DNA of 64,000 nucleotides from Kitagawia praeruptora. Taxonomy: Eukaryota; Streptophyta; Magnoliopsida; Apiales; Apiaceae. Position 1 is the first letter of the stretch. Each line of letters begins with the position of its first letter. Below, in pieces: positions 43,020 to 54,600 of this stretch. Below the pieces are notes generated by a model, which worked only from the letters and a program-made list of their open reading frames with translations, had not been told where the DNA came from and ran no database searches. The stretch is taken from positions 90,555,001 through 90,619,000 of the forward strand of contig CM075344.1 in assembly GCA_037693485.1 (NCBI GenBank), given 5' to 3'. The position numbers were made by a program, and so were the translations under genes.

Positions 43020-45310
43020 GTAGCCTTCCCATAGATCTGTAAAGCATCATAAATCATAAGGTTTCCTTTTGTATTAAATAATTAGAAAAATTAGGATTTT
43101 GAAAACATAATTTTTCTACCAGGCTTGGAATTCTTGGAATCATTTTCATCGTCCTGGACATAGTGTCCCCTATCTTCTGAAAATCATGGGTGGAGATGTT
43201 TTTATATTAGACTTTAATATTATAACTGCAGAATGTACTAAATTTGGAACATTTATCTACTTAATAAGGTTAAAAGATGTAAATACCTTGCTCTTCAACA
43301 TCAAATTCCAATTCATCGGTATAATCTTAAGATAAATTTTGTTCAGTTTTAGTGCATACATGACTATTTATATAAAAAAAATATGGAAATATAAAGATTG
43401 ATCATTAAGTATACATAATGGTGGAATGCGCAGCATACCGATATGCATATCGTCGTCACTATCTTCGCTGGGATCTGCAGTGACTTCAAAATCTAAAAAG
43501 TGAAGTTTAACTACATATATACACTTATAATTAAGTAAGTTAATACATGAGGATTCATTAACTCTTTCTTGATGAGTGATGTTCATTTTTCCTTTATCCT
43601 TTAGCTTTTTATTCGCATCTCCCTTAGTAGTGTTTGTAGTTGGTCCTACTGGAGAAATTTTACTGTGTGTTTTATCTTGGTCACCAACAGCATTAAAGGA
43701 TTTCATCAAGTTCCTGACGCTAGAAGCAGTTTGTGAAGGGAACCATTCTGTAATACAATTAATTTATAATTAATTAAAAAGCATAGTAAATTAAACTATT
43801 TACATTGATGTAAAAAAAAATACATAACCTGGTCTGCGAATACCAAGTTGTTCTAGATCAGGTGTTAGAATAGTAATGTCTGAATTTGAACTATTTCCTT
43901 GACTGCAATCATTTAAAATTGACGTAATATTATCAGTTTTCCCATTCGAATGACGGTTGAGCAGATTCACCTTTCTAGTACAATGATATCCAGATTCTGC
44001 ACATATAAAGGAATTCATCATGCAATATAAAAAACCAAAACAACTTAAATGGAATGAATTATATGAAACTGTTAATATTGATTTACCAAATTGTTTAGAT
44101 CCCAACATCGGTTTATTATTCAAGACCGCAAATTTATTCTTTTGAGGAGATATCCTTGATGCCGGCAACTGGAAAGGGGTAACTTTTGTGATAGTTGTAG
44201 GTTTGCGATTAATAACTTTTGTCAATGAACTTTGATGAGTTAACCCTGAAATCAAACTTATTTCTCATATTATAAAGTTGTTACAGATCCTCTATGAGTT
44301 TAAAGTTGTTCATATTTTAAAAATCAAATACTAGAAGGATTGATGCCATGTAGTCTCCTTTGTGATGGATCCAGATAAACATGACTACTATTGCTTTCAT
44401 TGTAAGATCCTGTAAAAAAACAATCAATAAATTATATTAAATACCAAATGATAGTTAAAATGGAGGGTTTGTAAAACACAACATGAATAACCTGCAATGT
44501 TTCCATCGTTTGGAGACATCCCTTGCAACAGCGTAGCATTGCTGTTTTGTCCAATCCCGATCCTATAAAAAAACAATCATTAAATTATATTAGATACCAT
44601 GAAATAGTTGAAATGGAGTGTATGTATAACACAACATGAATAACCTGAACTATTTTCATCGTTTACAGACATCCCTTGCAACGGCGTAGTATTGATATTT
44701 CGTCCAATTCCTACAAAACGATTGACTATCAATAATTTTTGGACATATCTTACTCACAACATAGTTCAATAATAATTGAAAGTACTGTAGGAAAATATTA
44801 CCAAACAAATTGACAGAATGTAATCTCCTCTGTGATGAAGTAAGATACCCGTGACTATTATTGCTTACATTGGAAGATCCTGTAAAAAAACAAACATGAA
44901 ATTATATTAGATACCATAAAAATACATATGTTATGGAACTTTAAAATTTTATATACAACCTGAACACATCCCCTGCACTGGCGTAACCAAGCTATTTTGC
45001 CGAATCTGTTGTGTGGATTGATGCTGAGAAACTGTTCGTATATCATTTTTGTACTGAGGTTTTGAATAGCCTACATTAGACATGAACAATATAAACTTTA
45101 TTTTGTGATTAAAAAAAACATAAATTGGGATAAAAAAACATGAACAAATATATGTACCATTATGCATAGTAGAAGAATTCTGAGTATTGGGATCATTGTT
45201 TTCATTATTACATCCAATATCAATCCGAGAAACATCTCCACGTGTCCCATGGATGGGTCCAGATGCAGGGCATCTTCTCTGGCCTATGATAGGAAGGAGA
45301 AACATCGATA
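43020..45310 (-). pseudogene. RepHel, N-terminal low-complexity exons with internal duplications
   Basis: A string of short exons with splice-like borders upstream of the Rep region: EDRGHYVQDDENDSKNSKP (about 43130-43185), KMNITHQERVNES (about 43560), a block with DITILTPDLEQLGIRRPG (about 43830-43900), TTITKVTPFQLPASRISPQ (about 44140-44200), then repeated exon types between 44320 and 45010 and GTRGDVSRIDIGCNNENND (about 45195-45250). Serine/asparagine-rich with basic patches; no fold recognised. Exon borders are my estimate. Confidence 0.6.
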
Positions 45311-45320
45311 AAAATTATTT

Positions 45321-45500
45321 GGCCTATGGTTTTTATGTGATAAGGTCAATTATGATGTTGCTGCTTTCAGGGATGTCGGCGGAGTTTGGATCGCTCGGGA
45401 TGTCTTCGATTTTGTTTTTAGCTTTAAGAACTTTTCAGTTCAGTGTGTTAAACGATCGGGAAACAAATCAGCTAATTGTTTGTAGTGTGTTATTTATTTT
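45321..45500 (+). mobile_element. LINE 3' end, left part (RNase H C-terminus)
   Basis: The plus strand reads NYDVAAFRDVGGVWIARDVF then NFSVQCVKRSGNKSANCL and a stop, resembling the C-terminal RNase H domain of plant L1-type LINEs. It is 5'-truncated and continues after the copia insertion at 58422-58521. A candidate target duplication AAAAATTA(C)TTT occurs near 45315 and after the poly(A). Confidence 0.6.
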
Positions 45501-46486
45501 TGTTATTCCCAGATTACACACTTGTATAATTGTAGAAGGGGGGGGGTTGAATACAATTCTTGATAATTATAAATTTCTGATAAAAACCACAGATATCTAT
45601 AAGGAAATAATTGCTGAATAGAAATGGTTCACAAACAAATAAAAATCAGGTGGTTAAATATACCACCTGAGACTTTTATTTGAAGAAAACTCTGTGATAC
45701 AAATGTACACAGCTTCTGTTTTTACAACTCTTTGCTTCTAAAGATATTCAAGAAACCCTAAGCAAATATGTCTGTTTTCTTAATCTCTAAAGAGTTGCTA
45801 CACTTGGTTATATATCCCAAGTTTACAAGTACTACAGGAATAAGATAATATTAATCTAATTCAAGTTGACTTGCTACTCCACTCCAAATCCACATGTAGC
45901 CGAAAGGTTGTCCTTGTGAACAGATATGTCCCCTGCACCTTTCTTGTATGTACTGTGTAAATGGAATGCTTCTTTCTTCTGTGTTTCCAAAGTATGGCTG
46001 CCATACTGCTTTGTATACCCACTATCAACCCATGTGATCTGTCAGTCAAACCTGTCCTTATCAACTGCTAATCCTTAGCTAGCATAGGATAAAGTGATAA
46101 TGATTATCCGTTGATGTTGTGCACAGTTATCCGTTGATGGTAGTTTGAGCTGTATCCGTTGATAGAGTAGATTTGAGTTGTATCCGTTGATAGAGCCCTG
46201 TTCTTATCCGTTGATACACTTTCACTTAGACAGAATTATATAGCATAGCTTATTTACAATTGGCTACCCTATTCTGCCTATCCATTGATGGTCAACATGA
46301 CTCTGAACAAAAACACTATCAACTGATAAATAGAGATATTGTAGTATGCTACAAAACCTCATCCGTTGATGAGCTACCTGTCAACGAATATAGTTATAAA
46401 GTCTTATCCGTTGACAGTTACAAAACTTGACTTATACAATTTTGCTTGAATGTTAAGTTATCATCAACTACAACATATTCCTAACA
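45501..46486 (-). repeat. 3' LTR of copia element 2
   Basis: TGTTATTCCCAG to CCTAACA in plus reading. Minus-strand TATATAA box at 45808-45815. U3 (about 46080-46430) holds about seven ATCCGTTGA words, most followed by TA, TG or CA. Confidence 0.95.
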
Positions 46487-46500
46487 GTCTCCCCCAATTT
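46487..46500 (-). promoter_or_regulatory. Polypurine tract of copia element 2
   Basis: The minus strand reads AAATTGGGGGAGAC directly before the 3' LTR. Confidence 0.85.
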
Positions 46501-46662
46501 ATACTTGATGGCAATAAAGCATAAATTCAGAACCTTGATGATAACAAAACATTCCTAAAGATATATACACTACAGTATGCAAAGATTGTATTAAGCTACA
46601 AAAATTAAAAACAGAAAGCTTTAAGAAACTTATCAGAGATGTGCTCCTTTGGATTGAGCAAA

Positions 46663-49197
46663 TTAATGATGTTTCCTCTCTCTAGTTGGCTGCACCCTTG
46701 ACTTTCCTTCCTTGGCAGAGTTGGACTCAATTTGCACTTGAAGTTGCCTATAGAAGGTATCTTCTTCAACAACTTTTGGATTTAGCTTTAGTTGTAACCA
46801 TCTTAGGTAATCAGAACTAGCCTTTGACAGTTGGTCTTCTAACCTGAAGAATCTCCTAGTGCCCTCTTCATCCCTGAACTCCATCATCCAAAAGGGTTGA
46901 ATGTGGATTTTCTGTCCATTATATGGGATCTTCATTTTCTTTGGTAGACTTGAGGGTGAGTTCCATTCTCTCCTTATTTCTTCTATTCTGCTGATTATCT
47001 CCCTTCTAGCTGTCTCAGAGAACCCTGTGTGTCTCTTGAATGCTGAGAACAATTTGGTCAATGTATGATAATTCTCTCCAAGAACCTTCTGTAATGGCCA
47101 TGTCCTCTGACTTCCTCCCTTGTAGACAAACACTAATCTCTCAGGCTGATTCTTGTACTTGTCAATTCCTCTTACTTCTGACAATTCATCCAAATATAGA
47201 TTCATGCCAGAGTATTCTTCAATTTCTGCCTGATAGATAAAGTCTTCTTTGTTTTCCAAGATTGGCTGTTTGACAATAGCAGGTACCCTAGCAATTTGAA
47301 CTGGTCCCGTTGAGAGTTGCTTCTTTGGAGCCCTTTTCTTCTGTTTTGGATTCAGCAAGAATGAAGGAACTTCAATTGAATCAAAATTCATTGGTTCTTC
47401 TTTAGGCATTATGGGGTCACCATGAAAGTTTACAGTTGGGTCAATTACTGTTGCAGATATAGATACTGATGAGCTAGTGGTTTCTTTTTCTGGAGAGGGT
47501 TCTGGAGAAAGAACCCTTTTGGTTTTAGCTTTCCTTCTTTTAGGTTTGGATTTGGGAACTTCCTCAGGTTCCTTCATTTCAACCTCTACCTCATCCATTA
47601 ACTCTTAATCCAGCCTGGCTTGCTTCTCATCTGAGTTTTCATGTTGATTTTCTGTACTTGGATGAGCTTCCCTTTGGATTCTGGAGACTTCTTCTCTTTT
47701 AGCTTCCACAAATCTAGGATGGCTGTTGGATATATTTAATACTTTTCCATTCCTCATGATTACAGCCATCCAATCTCATACACTCTTATTTGTATGCTCT
47801 TTGAACTCTATGATAGTTTTTCCCATTAGCTTATCTTCATCATCCTTGGGAAATGGGTAGTCTAATTGAAGCTTGTTCTTCCCATTTTCCTTTGGAGGTG
47901 AGTAGGCTCTGGTTTTGATGACTGGTTCAAACTCTTTGACATATGATGGCTCAGCATCATAGAATGTAGGAGCCACAATCTTTGGAGTGAGCACCTTCAT
48001 GATTGTGGTTGATATTATTGGAGCAGAAGATTGAGCATTAAGAAACAGAGATGATGCAATTGATTCATTGATCATCCTCTTTGTCCTTAGAATTCTTTCA
48101 TTAGTCTCTTTGTTGATCTTTTCCAAAGCTTCTATTCTGGCTTGCCTTTCACCATCTGAGATTTCTTCTAAACTTTGAATCTCAGGCAGAGCCACTTGTT
48201 TCTTCACAGGGGAAGCCTTTATTTCAAACTCTGTTGGATTGACCACTACAGTTGGCTGTTGCTCCCCCTCAATCTGTGCTATCTTACTACTGGTGGCTTG
48301 AATTTGACCAGATGATGTTGCAGCCTCTTCTTTGCTTGTTCCCATTTTCTCCCCCTTTTTGTTAGCATCAAGAGTTGGAGGTGAAGCTGCAAGTAGCATT
48401 TCCAGTAGTTGAGTTTGTTTTGATTGATTGGCAATGATAGTTTACATTTAAGATTCCATACTATCCACTCTGGAGGAAAGAAGCTGAACAGACTTAGCCA
48501 GGCTATCTTCTTTGAGAAGTTTGCTAGTAAGCACCTTCTGAGTGGTAGTAGGAGCTAGTGCCTCAATCTTGGCATCTAGTGCTATCTTCATATCTCTAAT
48601 TGCAGACTTGACCTCCTCTTGTTGTGTTCTTTGAATAACAGATTGCATCTTTTGTAATTTCAATGAGGCCATAACCTGCTCAAGTACAGTCTTTCTCTGT
48701 GGTTCTGCAGTTTGGTGCTCAGCCTTAGCAGATTGATATTGCTTCATGATTTCCACATTGAGATCCCCAAGTTTAGTGGCATTAGAAAACATCCATTCTG
48801 GAGTCTCCTCCTCATTGATTTCTTCACCATCTGAACTTTTACTGTCATCACTGCCAAATTCTTCACTTCCAGCACTTGGAGACAGGGTTTGTAAAGCTTC
48901 TTTTGCTCTTTGAAGAGATTCTGAGGTGTGCACTAGGTGCATTGCCTTCTCTGCCTCCACATTGCCCTGTTGTGCCATGATTTGATAGGCAGGGACATGA
49001 TGAGTAAAGGTTTCAGGATCCAAAGAGATGGAGTCAATAATTGACTGATATTCTTGTCGAAATTCCATCTCTTTGGAAGTTTCATTAACCTCCATTAACT
49101 CACTTGCAATGGCTGAATCTTCCTGCCTTATTTCTCCTGTAGTCCCTTCTCTCCTCTCATCTCTCTTTTCTTGCATCAGGGACTCCCCCTGGCTCAC
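46663..49197 (-). pseudogene. Additional ORF of copia element 2, C-terminal part, broken by stops
   Basis: Three open stretches in one frame: 48448-49197, 47776-48399 and 46663-47598, separated only by in-frame stops (TAA TAA near 48440, TGA near 47773, TAA near 47607). The first is glutamate-rich and helical, with long coiled-coil-like segments (SLQRAKEALQTL, VMASLKLQKMQSVIQR). The last carries a basic stretch KPKRRKAKTKR and a more ordered C-terminal domain (GGSQRTWPLQKVLGENYHTL, then IQPFWMMEFRDEEGTRRFF). I recognise no family. Together with 49215-51047 it would once have made a protein of about 1,400 residues. Confidence 0.65.
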
Positions 49198-49214
49198 ACC
49201 CTCACCTTCACCTA

Positions 49215-51047
49215 CTAAGGTGGAACTCTCTTGCTCTCCTTTTGCCTGACCGGAAACCTCTCATTATTTTTCTCTCCTTTTGCCTGCTCACAAGGCAGCC
49301 TCTCACTCCCTTCCCTCATTCCTAAAAGTGTTTCAACTACTACAAACTCCTCCACAGTTGACATGGGAATGTCACATTTTGCAGTGGTAGAGAGAGTTGT
49401 CAACGGATAAAGTGTATCCGTTGATGTAGTAGTTATTGCTGTCAACGGATAATTAGTTGTAGATACATCCGTTGATGGAGAAACACCTGTCAACGGATGA
49501 AGGATATCCGTTGATGAAGGAAAAAGAGTATTCGTTGAAGTGAAAACCAACACTGAATCTGTGGTGATTGATTTTAAGGAAGAGGCCACAGATAGTGTTG
49601 TGAATTCAGGAATGGAAGATTGATGGCCCAACAAATCATCTAAAAGATGATGACCACCAATTGTTGAATGGGGCTTCTCCAAGAATTTTAAAGATGGAGA
49701 ATCAGGAATTGATGTAGATATCATATCCACATCCAGAGATGGAGTTGGTGATGGTGGATTAAAATGTGTATCGATTTGAAGGTTAAGATCAACGGGCTGT
49801 GACTCCACATTTATTGAAGTCACATCAAACTGAATTTGAGAAGGTATAGTTTGCTGTACTGTGTGTGCACCCTGTGATTCCCCAATGGTTTTGGACTTTA
49901 CTCTTCTACCATAGGTTTTTGAGTGAGAGCTATCTGTGTCTCTTGCCCTTTTGTGCAGTGTTCCTGGAATGGAACTAAAATCAGTAGTCACACCCTGTTG
50001 AGAGGATGTTACTAGAATTTGTCTTGAAGGTTCATTAACAGTCTTTTGAGAGACTGAAATGTTGGTTGCACCTACCTCACCTTCCTTATCCTTAGGGCTT
50101 CTTTGATGTTCACCCTGTCCCTCACCACTCACTACCACCTTCACACTCCCCTCAAGAGTTTTGGTAGTTTTTGCAACAGGTGTCTTTTGAGAGACACCTG
50201 AGGTTTGTCTTTTAGATTGTGGTTTTGAGACTTTGGATTTAGTCACTTGGGTAGGAGCCTGTTTGGTCACAACTATAGACTCCATTGTGACAGTGGAAGG
50301 CAAAGAAATTTGGGTAGAGATAGGAGTAATAAGATTAGAAGCCACCTGAACAATTGGTGGATAAACCAATTGCACTCCTGCATTCAGATTCATTCGAATC
50401 AAGTCACTGAGGACTCTCTTCTCCTGTACAAAACAACTGAACTTGCTATCCGGGTTAGAGAGGGATAGCTCATTCTCTGACATATGCAGGCCTAAAAGCA
50501 TAAAAAATCTAGCAAAGTAGATATTTTTGCCCCTAGTTTCTTTGTTACCCAATTTAGCTGCTATTTCATACATTACTAGTGTGCCAAAGTTGAAGTATTT
50601 ATCAGTTAAAAGCATACAAAGCATCACTAGTATGGTTTTAGTAACAGCATCAAAATTACTAATTTTACCAGAAAAAGTTTTAATGAAAGCATCACACAGA
50701 TAACTCCATTCTTTAACCATACCCTTCCTAACAATTTTGCCTAAATTGTCAATACTAAATGTATATCCACTTAAGTTTAGCATGGTAACTATTTCAGCAT
50801 CGGTTGGAAATGATGTACAATTATTTTCAGGTAATTTTAAACATGCAGTAAAAACATCAGAATTAGCCACATAATTTTTACCCTTAAGAGAAAAAGAGAT
50901 AGTTTCATCAGTACCATTAAATTCAGCCGATGTCCACATTTCCTCGATTACTTCATGAATGAGGGGTGTGGTGGTAGTCATAGCATATGACAGTTTGCAT
51001 TTCTTCACGAAATTCATCATGGTGTGATATGCTTCTGGAGCGTTCAC
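49215..51047 (-). CDS. Additional ORF of copia element 2, N-terminal part
   Basis: 610 codons, downstream of pol on the same strand. The N-terminal 250 residues are homologous by eye to the ORF at 1-1323 of copia element 1 (KLSYAMTTTTPLIHEV; VKEWSYLCDAFIKTFSGKIS; FARFFMLLGL). A Thr/Ser-rich region follows with VSQKT motifs, and near the C-terminus the DNA word TCAACGGAT/ATCCGTTGA is translated as YPLT, HPLT and STD. No catalytic motif, signal peptide or membrane helix seen. It lies where Sirevirus-type elements carry an env-like or accessory ORF. The continuing frame (46663-49197) is shifted relative to it. Confidence 0.7.
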   Translation of the reverse strand: MNAPEAYHTMMNFVKKCKLSYAMTTTTPLIHEVIEEMWTSAEFNGTDETISFSLKGKNYVANSDVFTACLKLPENNCTSFPTDAEIVTMLNLSGYTFSIDNLGKIVRKGMVKEWSYLCDAFIKTFSGKISNFDAVTKTILVMLCMLLTDKYFNFGTLVMYEIAAKLGNKETRGKNIYFARFFMLLGLHMSENELSLSNPDSKFSCFVQEKRVLSDLIRMNLNAGVQLVYPPIVQVASNLITPISTQISLPSTVTMESIVVTKQAPTQVTKSKVSKPQSKRQTSGVSQKTPVAKTTKTLEGSVKVVVSGEGQGEHQRSPKDKEGEVGATNISVSQKTVNEPSRQILVTSSQQGVTTDFSSIPGTLHKRARDTDSSHSKTYGRRVKSKTIGESQGAHTVQQTIPSQIQFDVTSINVESQPVDLNLQIDTHFNPPSPTPSLDVDMISTSIPDSPSLKFLEKPHSTIGGHHLLDDLLGHQSSIPEFTTLSVASSLKSITTDSVLVFTSTNTLFPSSTDILHPLTGVSPSTDVSTTNYPLTAITTTSTDTLYPLTTLSTTAKCDIPMSTVEEFVVVETLLGMREGSERLPCEQAKGEKNNERFPVRQKESKRVPP

Positions 51048-51620
51048 TGTATCAACAAAGGCCGCGAAATTGTTCTTCTCATAGGGAGATCATCTTAACA
51101 ATAGGCGCAATTGAAGTGTTTGAACTTTTGTTGCAGAGAGAGTTTTAGTGAAGAAGATGCAGTTAACTTAAGAGATTCTTGAAAATGAATAAAGGTGAGA
51201 TGTGAGAGTACAAGACAGCCTTTTATATTTTTCAAGAATTAAAAATGAAGTAATTAAAAGTAATTACCCCATTGGACAAAAGTAACTGTCAGATAATAAA
51301 TGAAAAGAAAAGAAGTACAGCCGTGACTAATTATACACGTTTACCAACGGCTATAAAAAGAAATATGTATATCAACGGATAAAGATTGGACGGTTGAGAA
51401 AACAGTTTATCCATCGATGACGTGGACAACCTGTTATCCGTTGACATACGAAAATCTAGTAATGTGTTTATACTACCAACGGATAAAAGGATACCCGTTG
51501 ATAAGCAAATTTTGCCTAAAACAAAATTTCTGCTAAGAGTTTTTCTGAGAGTTTTTAATTCTCAAGTAAACCAAAACACATTTCTAGCTGCAATACAGTA
51601 TGATTAGATATCACTAGGAA
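51048..51620 (-). other. Spacer between pol and additional ORF of element 2
   Basis: About 570 bp, noncoding. Copies of CAACGGAT/ATCCGTTG at about 51372, 51438 and 51478 plus degenerate ones near 51412 and 51496. It could hold a leader or splice acceptor for the additional ORF; none identified with confidence. Confidence 0.55.
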
Positions 51621-54600
51621 TTATGAAAAATTAAGCATACCTAGTTCACCTACCAACCTTGTGAATGAAGATTCATCAAGAGGCTTGGTGAAGATATCTG
51701 CAAGCTGCATTTCACTTGGCACAAAGTGCATTTCTACTGTACCATTCATCACATGCTCTCTAATGAAGTGGTATTTGATGTCAATATGCTTGGTTCTCGA
51801 ATGTTGCACTGGATTCTCTGTGATGGCAATAGCACTAGTGTTGTCACAGAAAATTGGAATCTTCTCAATTTTTAGACCATAGTCAATAAGTTGATTTTTC
51901 ATCCAAAGAATCTGTGCATAACAACTTCCAGCAGCAATGTACTCAGCTTTGGCTGTAGAAGTGGAGACTGACTTCTGTTTCTTACTGAACCATGACACAA
52001 GCCTGTTCCCTAGAAATTGACCGGAGCCTGTAGTACTTTTCCTATCAATTCTGCAACCTGCATAGTCTGCATCTGAATAGCCAATTAGATCAAAGCCAGA
52101 ATCTCTTGGGTACCAAATGCCAAGGTTTGGTGTTCCCTTGAGATACCTGAAAATTCTCTTAATAGCAATTAAGTGAGACTCTCTAGGGTCAGCTTGAAAT
52201 CTAGCACACAGACAAGTGGAAAACATTATATCAGGTCTACTAGCTGTTAGATATAGAAGTGAGCCTACCATGCCTCTATAGCTTGAGATGTCCACAGATT
52301 TTTCCTTAGTATTCAGCTCAAGCTTAGTTGCAGTGGCCATAGGTGTTTTTGCAGAGGCACAATCCATTAAGTCAAATTTCTTTAAGAGATCATAAATATA
52401 TTTTGTTTGACTTATGAAAATTCCCTCATTAACTTGCTTTACTTGTAAACCAAGAAAGTAAGTTAATTCACCCATCATGCTCATTTCATACCTACTTTGC
52501 ATAAGTTTGGCAAACTTTTTGCAAAGCTTCTCATCTGTAGACCCAAAAATAATATCATCTACATAGATTTGAACAAGTATTGAAGAACCATTGATATTTC
52601 TATGAAATAAGGTTTTATCTACTGTACCTCTAGTGAAGTGATTCTCCAAAAGAAATTGAGATAAAGTGTCATACCAGGCTCTTGGTGCTTGCTTCAAACC
52701 ATAAAGTGCTTTCAAGAGAAGATATACATATTCTGGAAATTCTGGATCTTCAAAGCCAGGAGGTTGATGGACATATACCTCTTCTTCCAGTTCCCCATTT
52801 AGAAAGGCACTTTTGACATCCATCTGATAGACTTTGAAATTGGCATGTACTGCATAGGCTAGGAAAATTCTAATTGCCTCAAGTCTTGACACTGGAGCAA
52901 AAGTTTCATCAAAATCTATTCCTTCTTCTTGAGAATAGCCCTTTGCCACTAATCTAGCTTTATTCCTCACTATTATGCCATTTTCATCAGTCTTATTCTT
53001 GAGAACCCATTTGGTACCTATGATACCTCTATCATCAGGTTTGGGCACAAGCTTCCATACTTTATTTCTCTCAAATTGGTTTAGCTCTTCTTGCATTGCT
53101 AAGACCCAATCTGGATCTAGAAGGGCATCTTCCACTTTCTTAGGTTCCTCTTGAGATAGGAAACTACTGTATAGACATTCTTCTTGTGTGGCCCTCATAG
53201 TTTGGACTCTTGAGTTTGAGTCACCAATGATTAACTCAAAAGGATGATCTCTGGTCCATTTTCTTGAAGGTGGAAGGTTTGATCTAGATGAGGTTGCTTC
53301 ATCTGAGTGAGCATGATCTTGTTGATTGGATATTGAGTTTTGACTTTGAGAAACTCCCCCTGAGTTTGTTGTCCTTGCGGAATTATGAAGTTGACTGTTA
53401 ACAGATGCATCATTTTGTCTATCAACGGATGCTCCATTTTGCCTGTCGACGGATGCATGAGAATGCCTGTCAACGGATGCATCTGATGCTCTAGTATGAC
53501 TGTCAACGGATGCTTCATTCCCAGTGTTAGCATCACTTCTAGTTGGACCAGCAACTCTAGGTGAATTTCCAAGGTCATGATCTTCATTTTCCTCATCATC
53601 ATCAATGTACATTCTTCCTTCTACCTCATTTTCAAATCTCAACTTTTCATGGAAGCCTTCATCATTTAGACCTAGAATCTTTTGATCATCAAACACAACA
53701 TGTACAGATTCCATAACAATGTTGGTTCTTAGATTGTAGACTCTATAGGCTTTCCCTGCTGCATATCCAACAAAGATAGCTTCATCTGCCTTTGCTTCAA
53801 ATTTGCCCAAGTTATCTCCATGATTTCTCAGCACAAAACACTTACATCCAAAGACATGAAGAAAAGCTAACGTTGGTTTCTTGTTGGTAAATAACTGATA
53901 AGGAGTCATTCCTCTAGCTTGATTGATCAAGGAAATATTCTGAGTGAAGCAGGCAGTGCTGACAGCTTCAGCCCAGAAATATGTTGGCAATCTTGATTCA
54001 CTTAACATTGTTCTAGCTGCTTCAATGAGAGTTCTGTTTTTCCTTTCAACAACCCCATTTTGTTGAGGTGTTCTAGCAGCAGAAAACTCATGGACAATTC
54101 CATTCTCTTCACAGAAAATTTTCATTGTGGAATTTTTGAATTCAGTGCCATTGTCACTCCTGATTCTTTGTATTTTTACTTCAGAACCATTGTTTACTAG
54201 TCTGAGATGATTGATGATGATTTCACTTGCACAATCTTTGGAGTGCAGAAAGAAGGTCCATGTAAACTTAGAAAAATCATCCACAATCACCAGGCAGTAT
54301 TTCTTCTTTGAAATGGACATGACATTTACTGGACCAAATAAGTCCATATGCAGCAATTGAAGGGGCTTAACAATGGATGACTCTGTCTTGCTCTTGAAGG
54401 ATGATTTCTTTTGCTTCCCTAGTTGGCAGACATCACACAATCCATCCTTGATGAACTCCAATTGAGGGATTCCTCTAGCAAGATCCTTTCTTACCAAATC
54501 ATTCATAACTTTAAAATTCAAATGAGACAGCTTTTTATGCCATAGCCAACTCTCATCCTTGCTTACTTTGCTGAAGAGACAAGTAATGGATTCTGAGCAT

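Noticed and set aside
49399..49530. CRISPR-like array of CAACGGAT repeats
   Set aside because: Repeats are 9-10 nt, alternate in orientation and lie in a plant retrotransposon; spacing is irregular.
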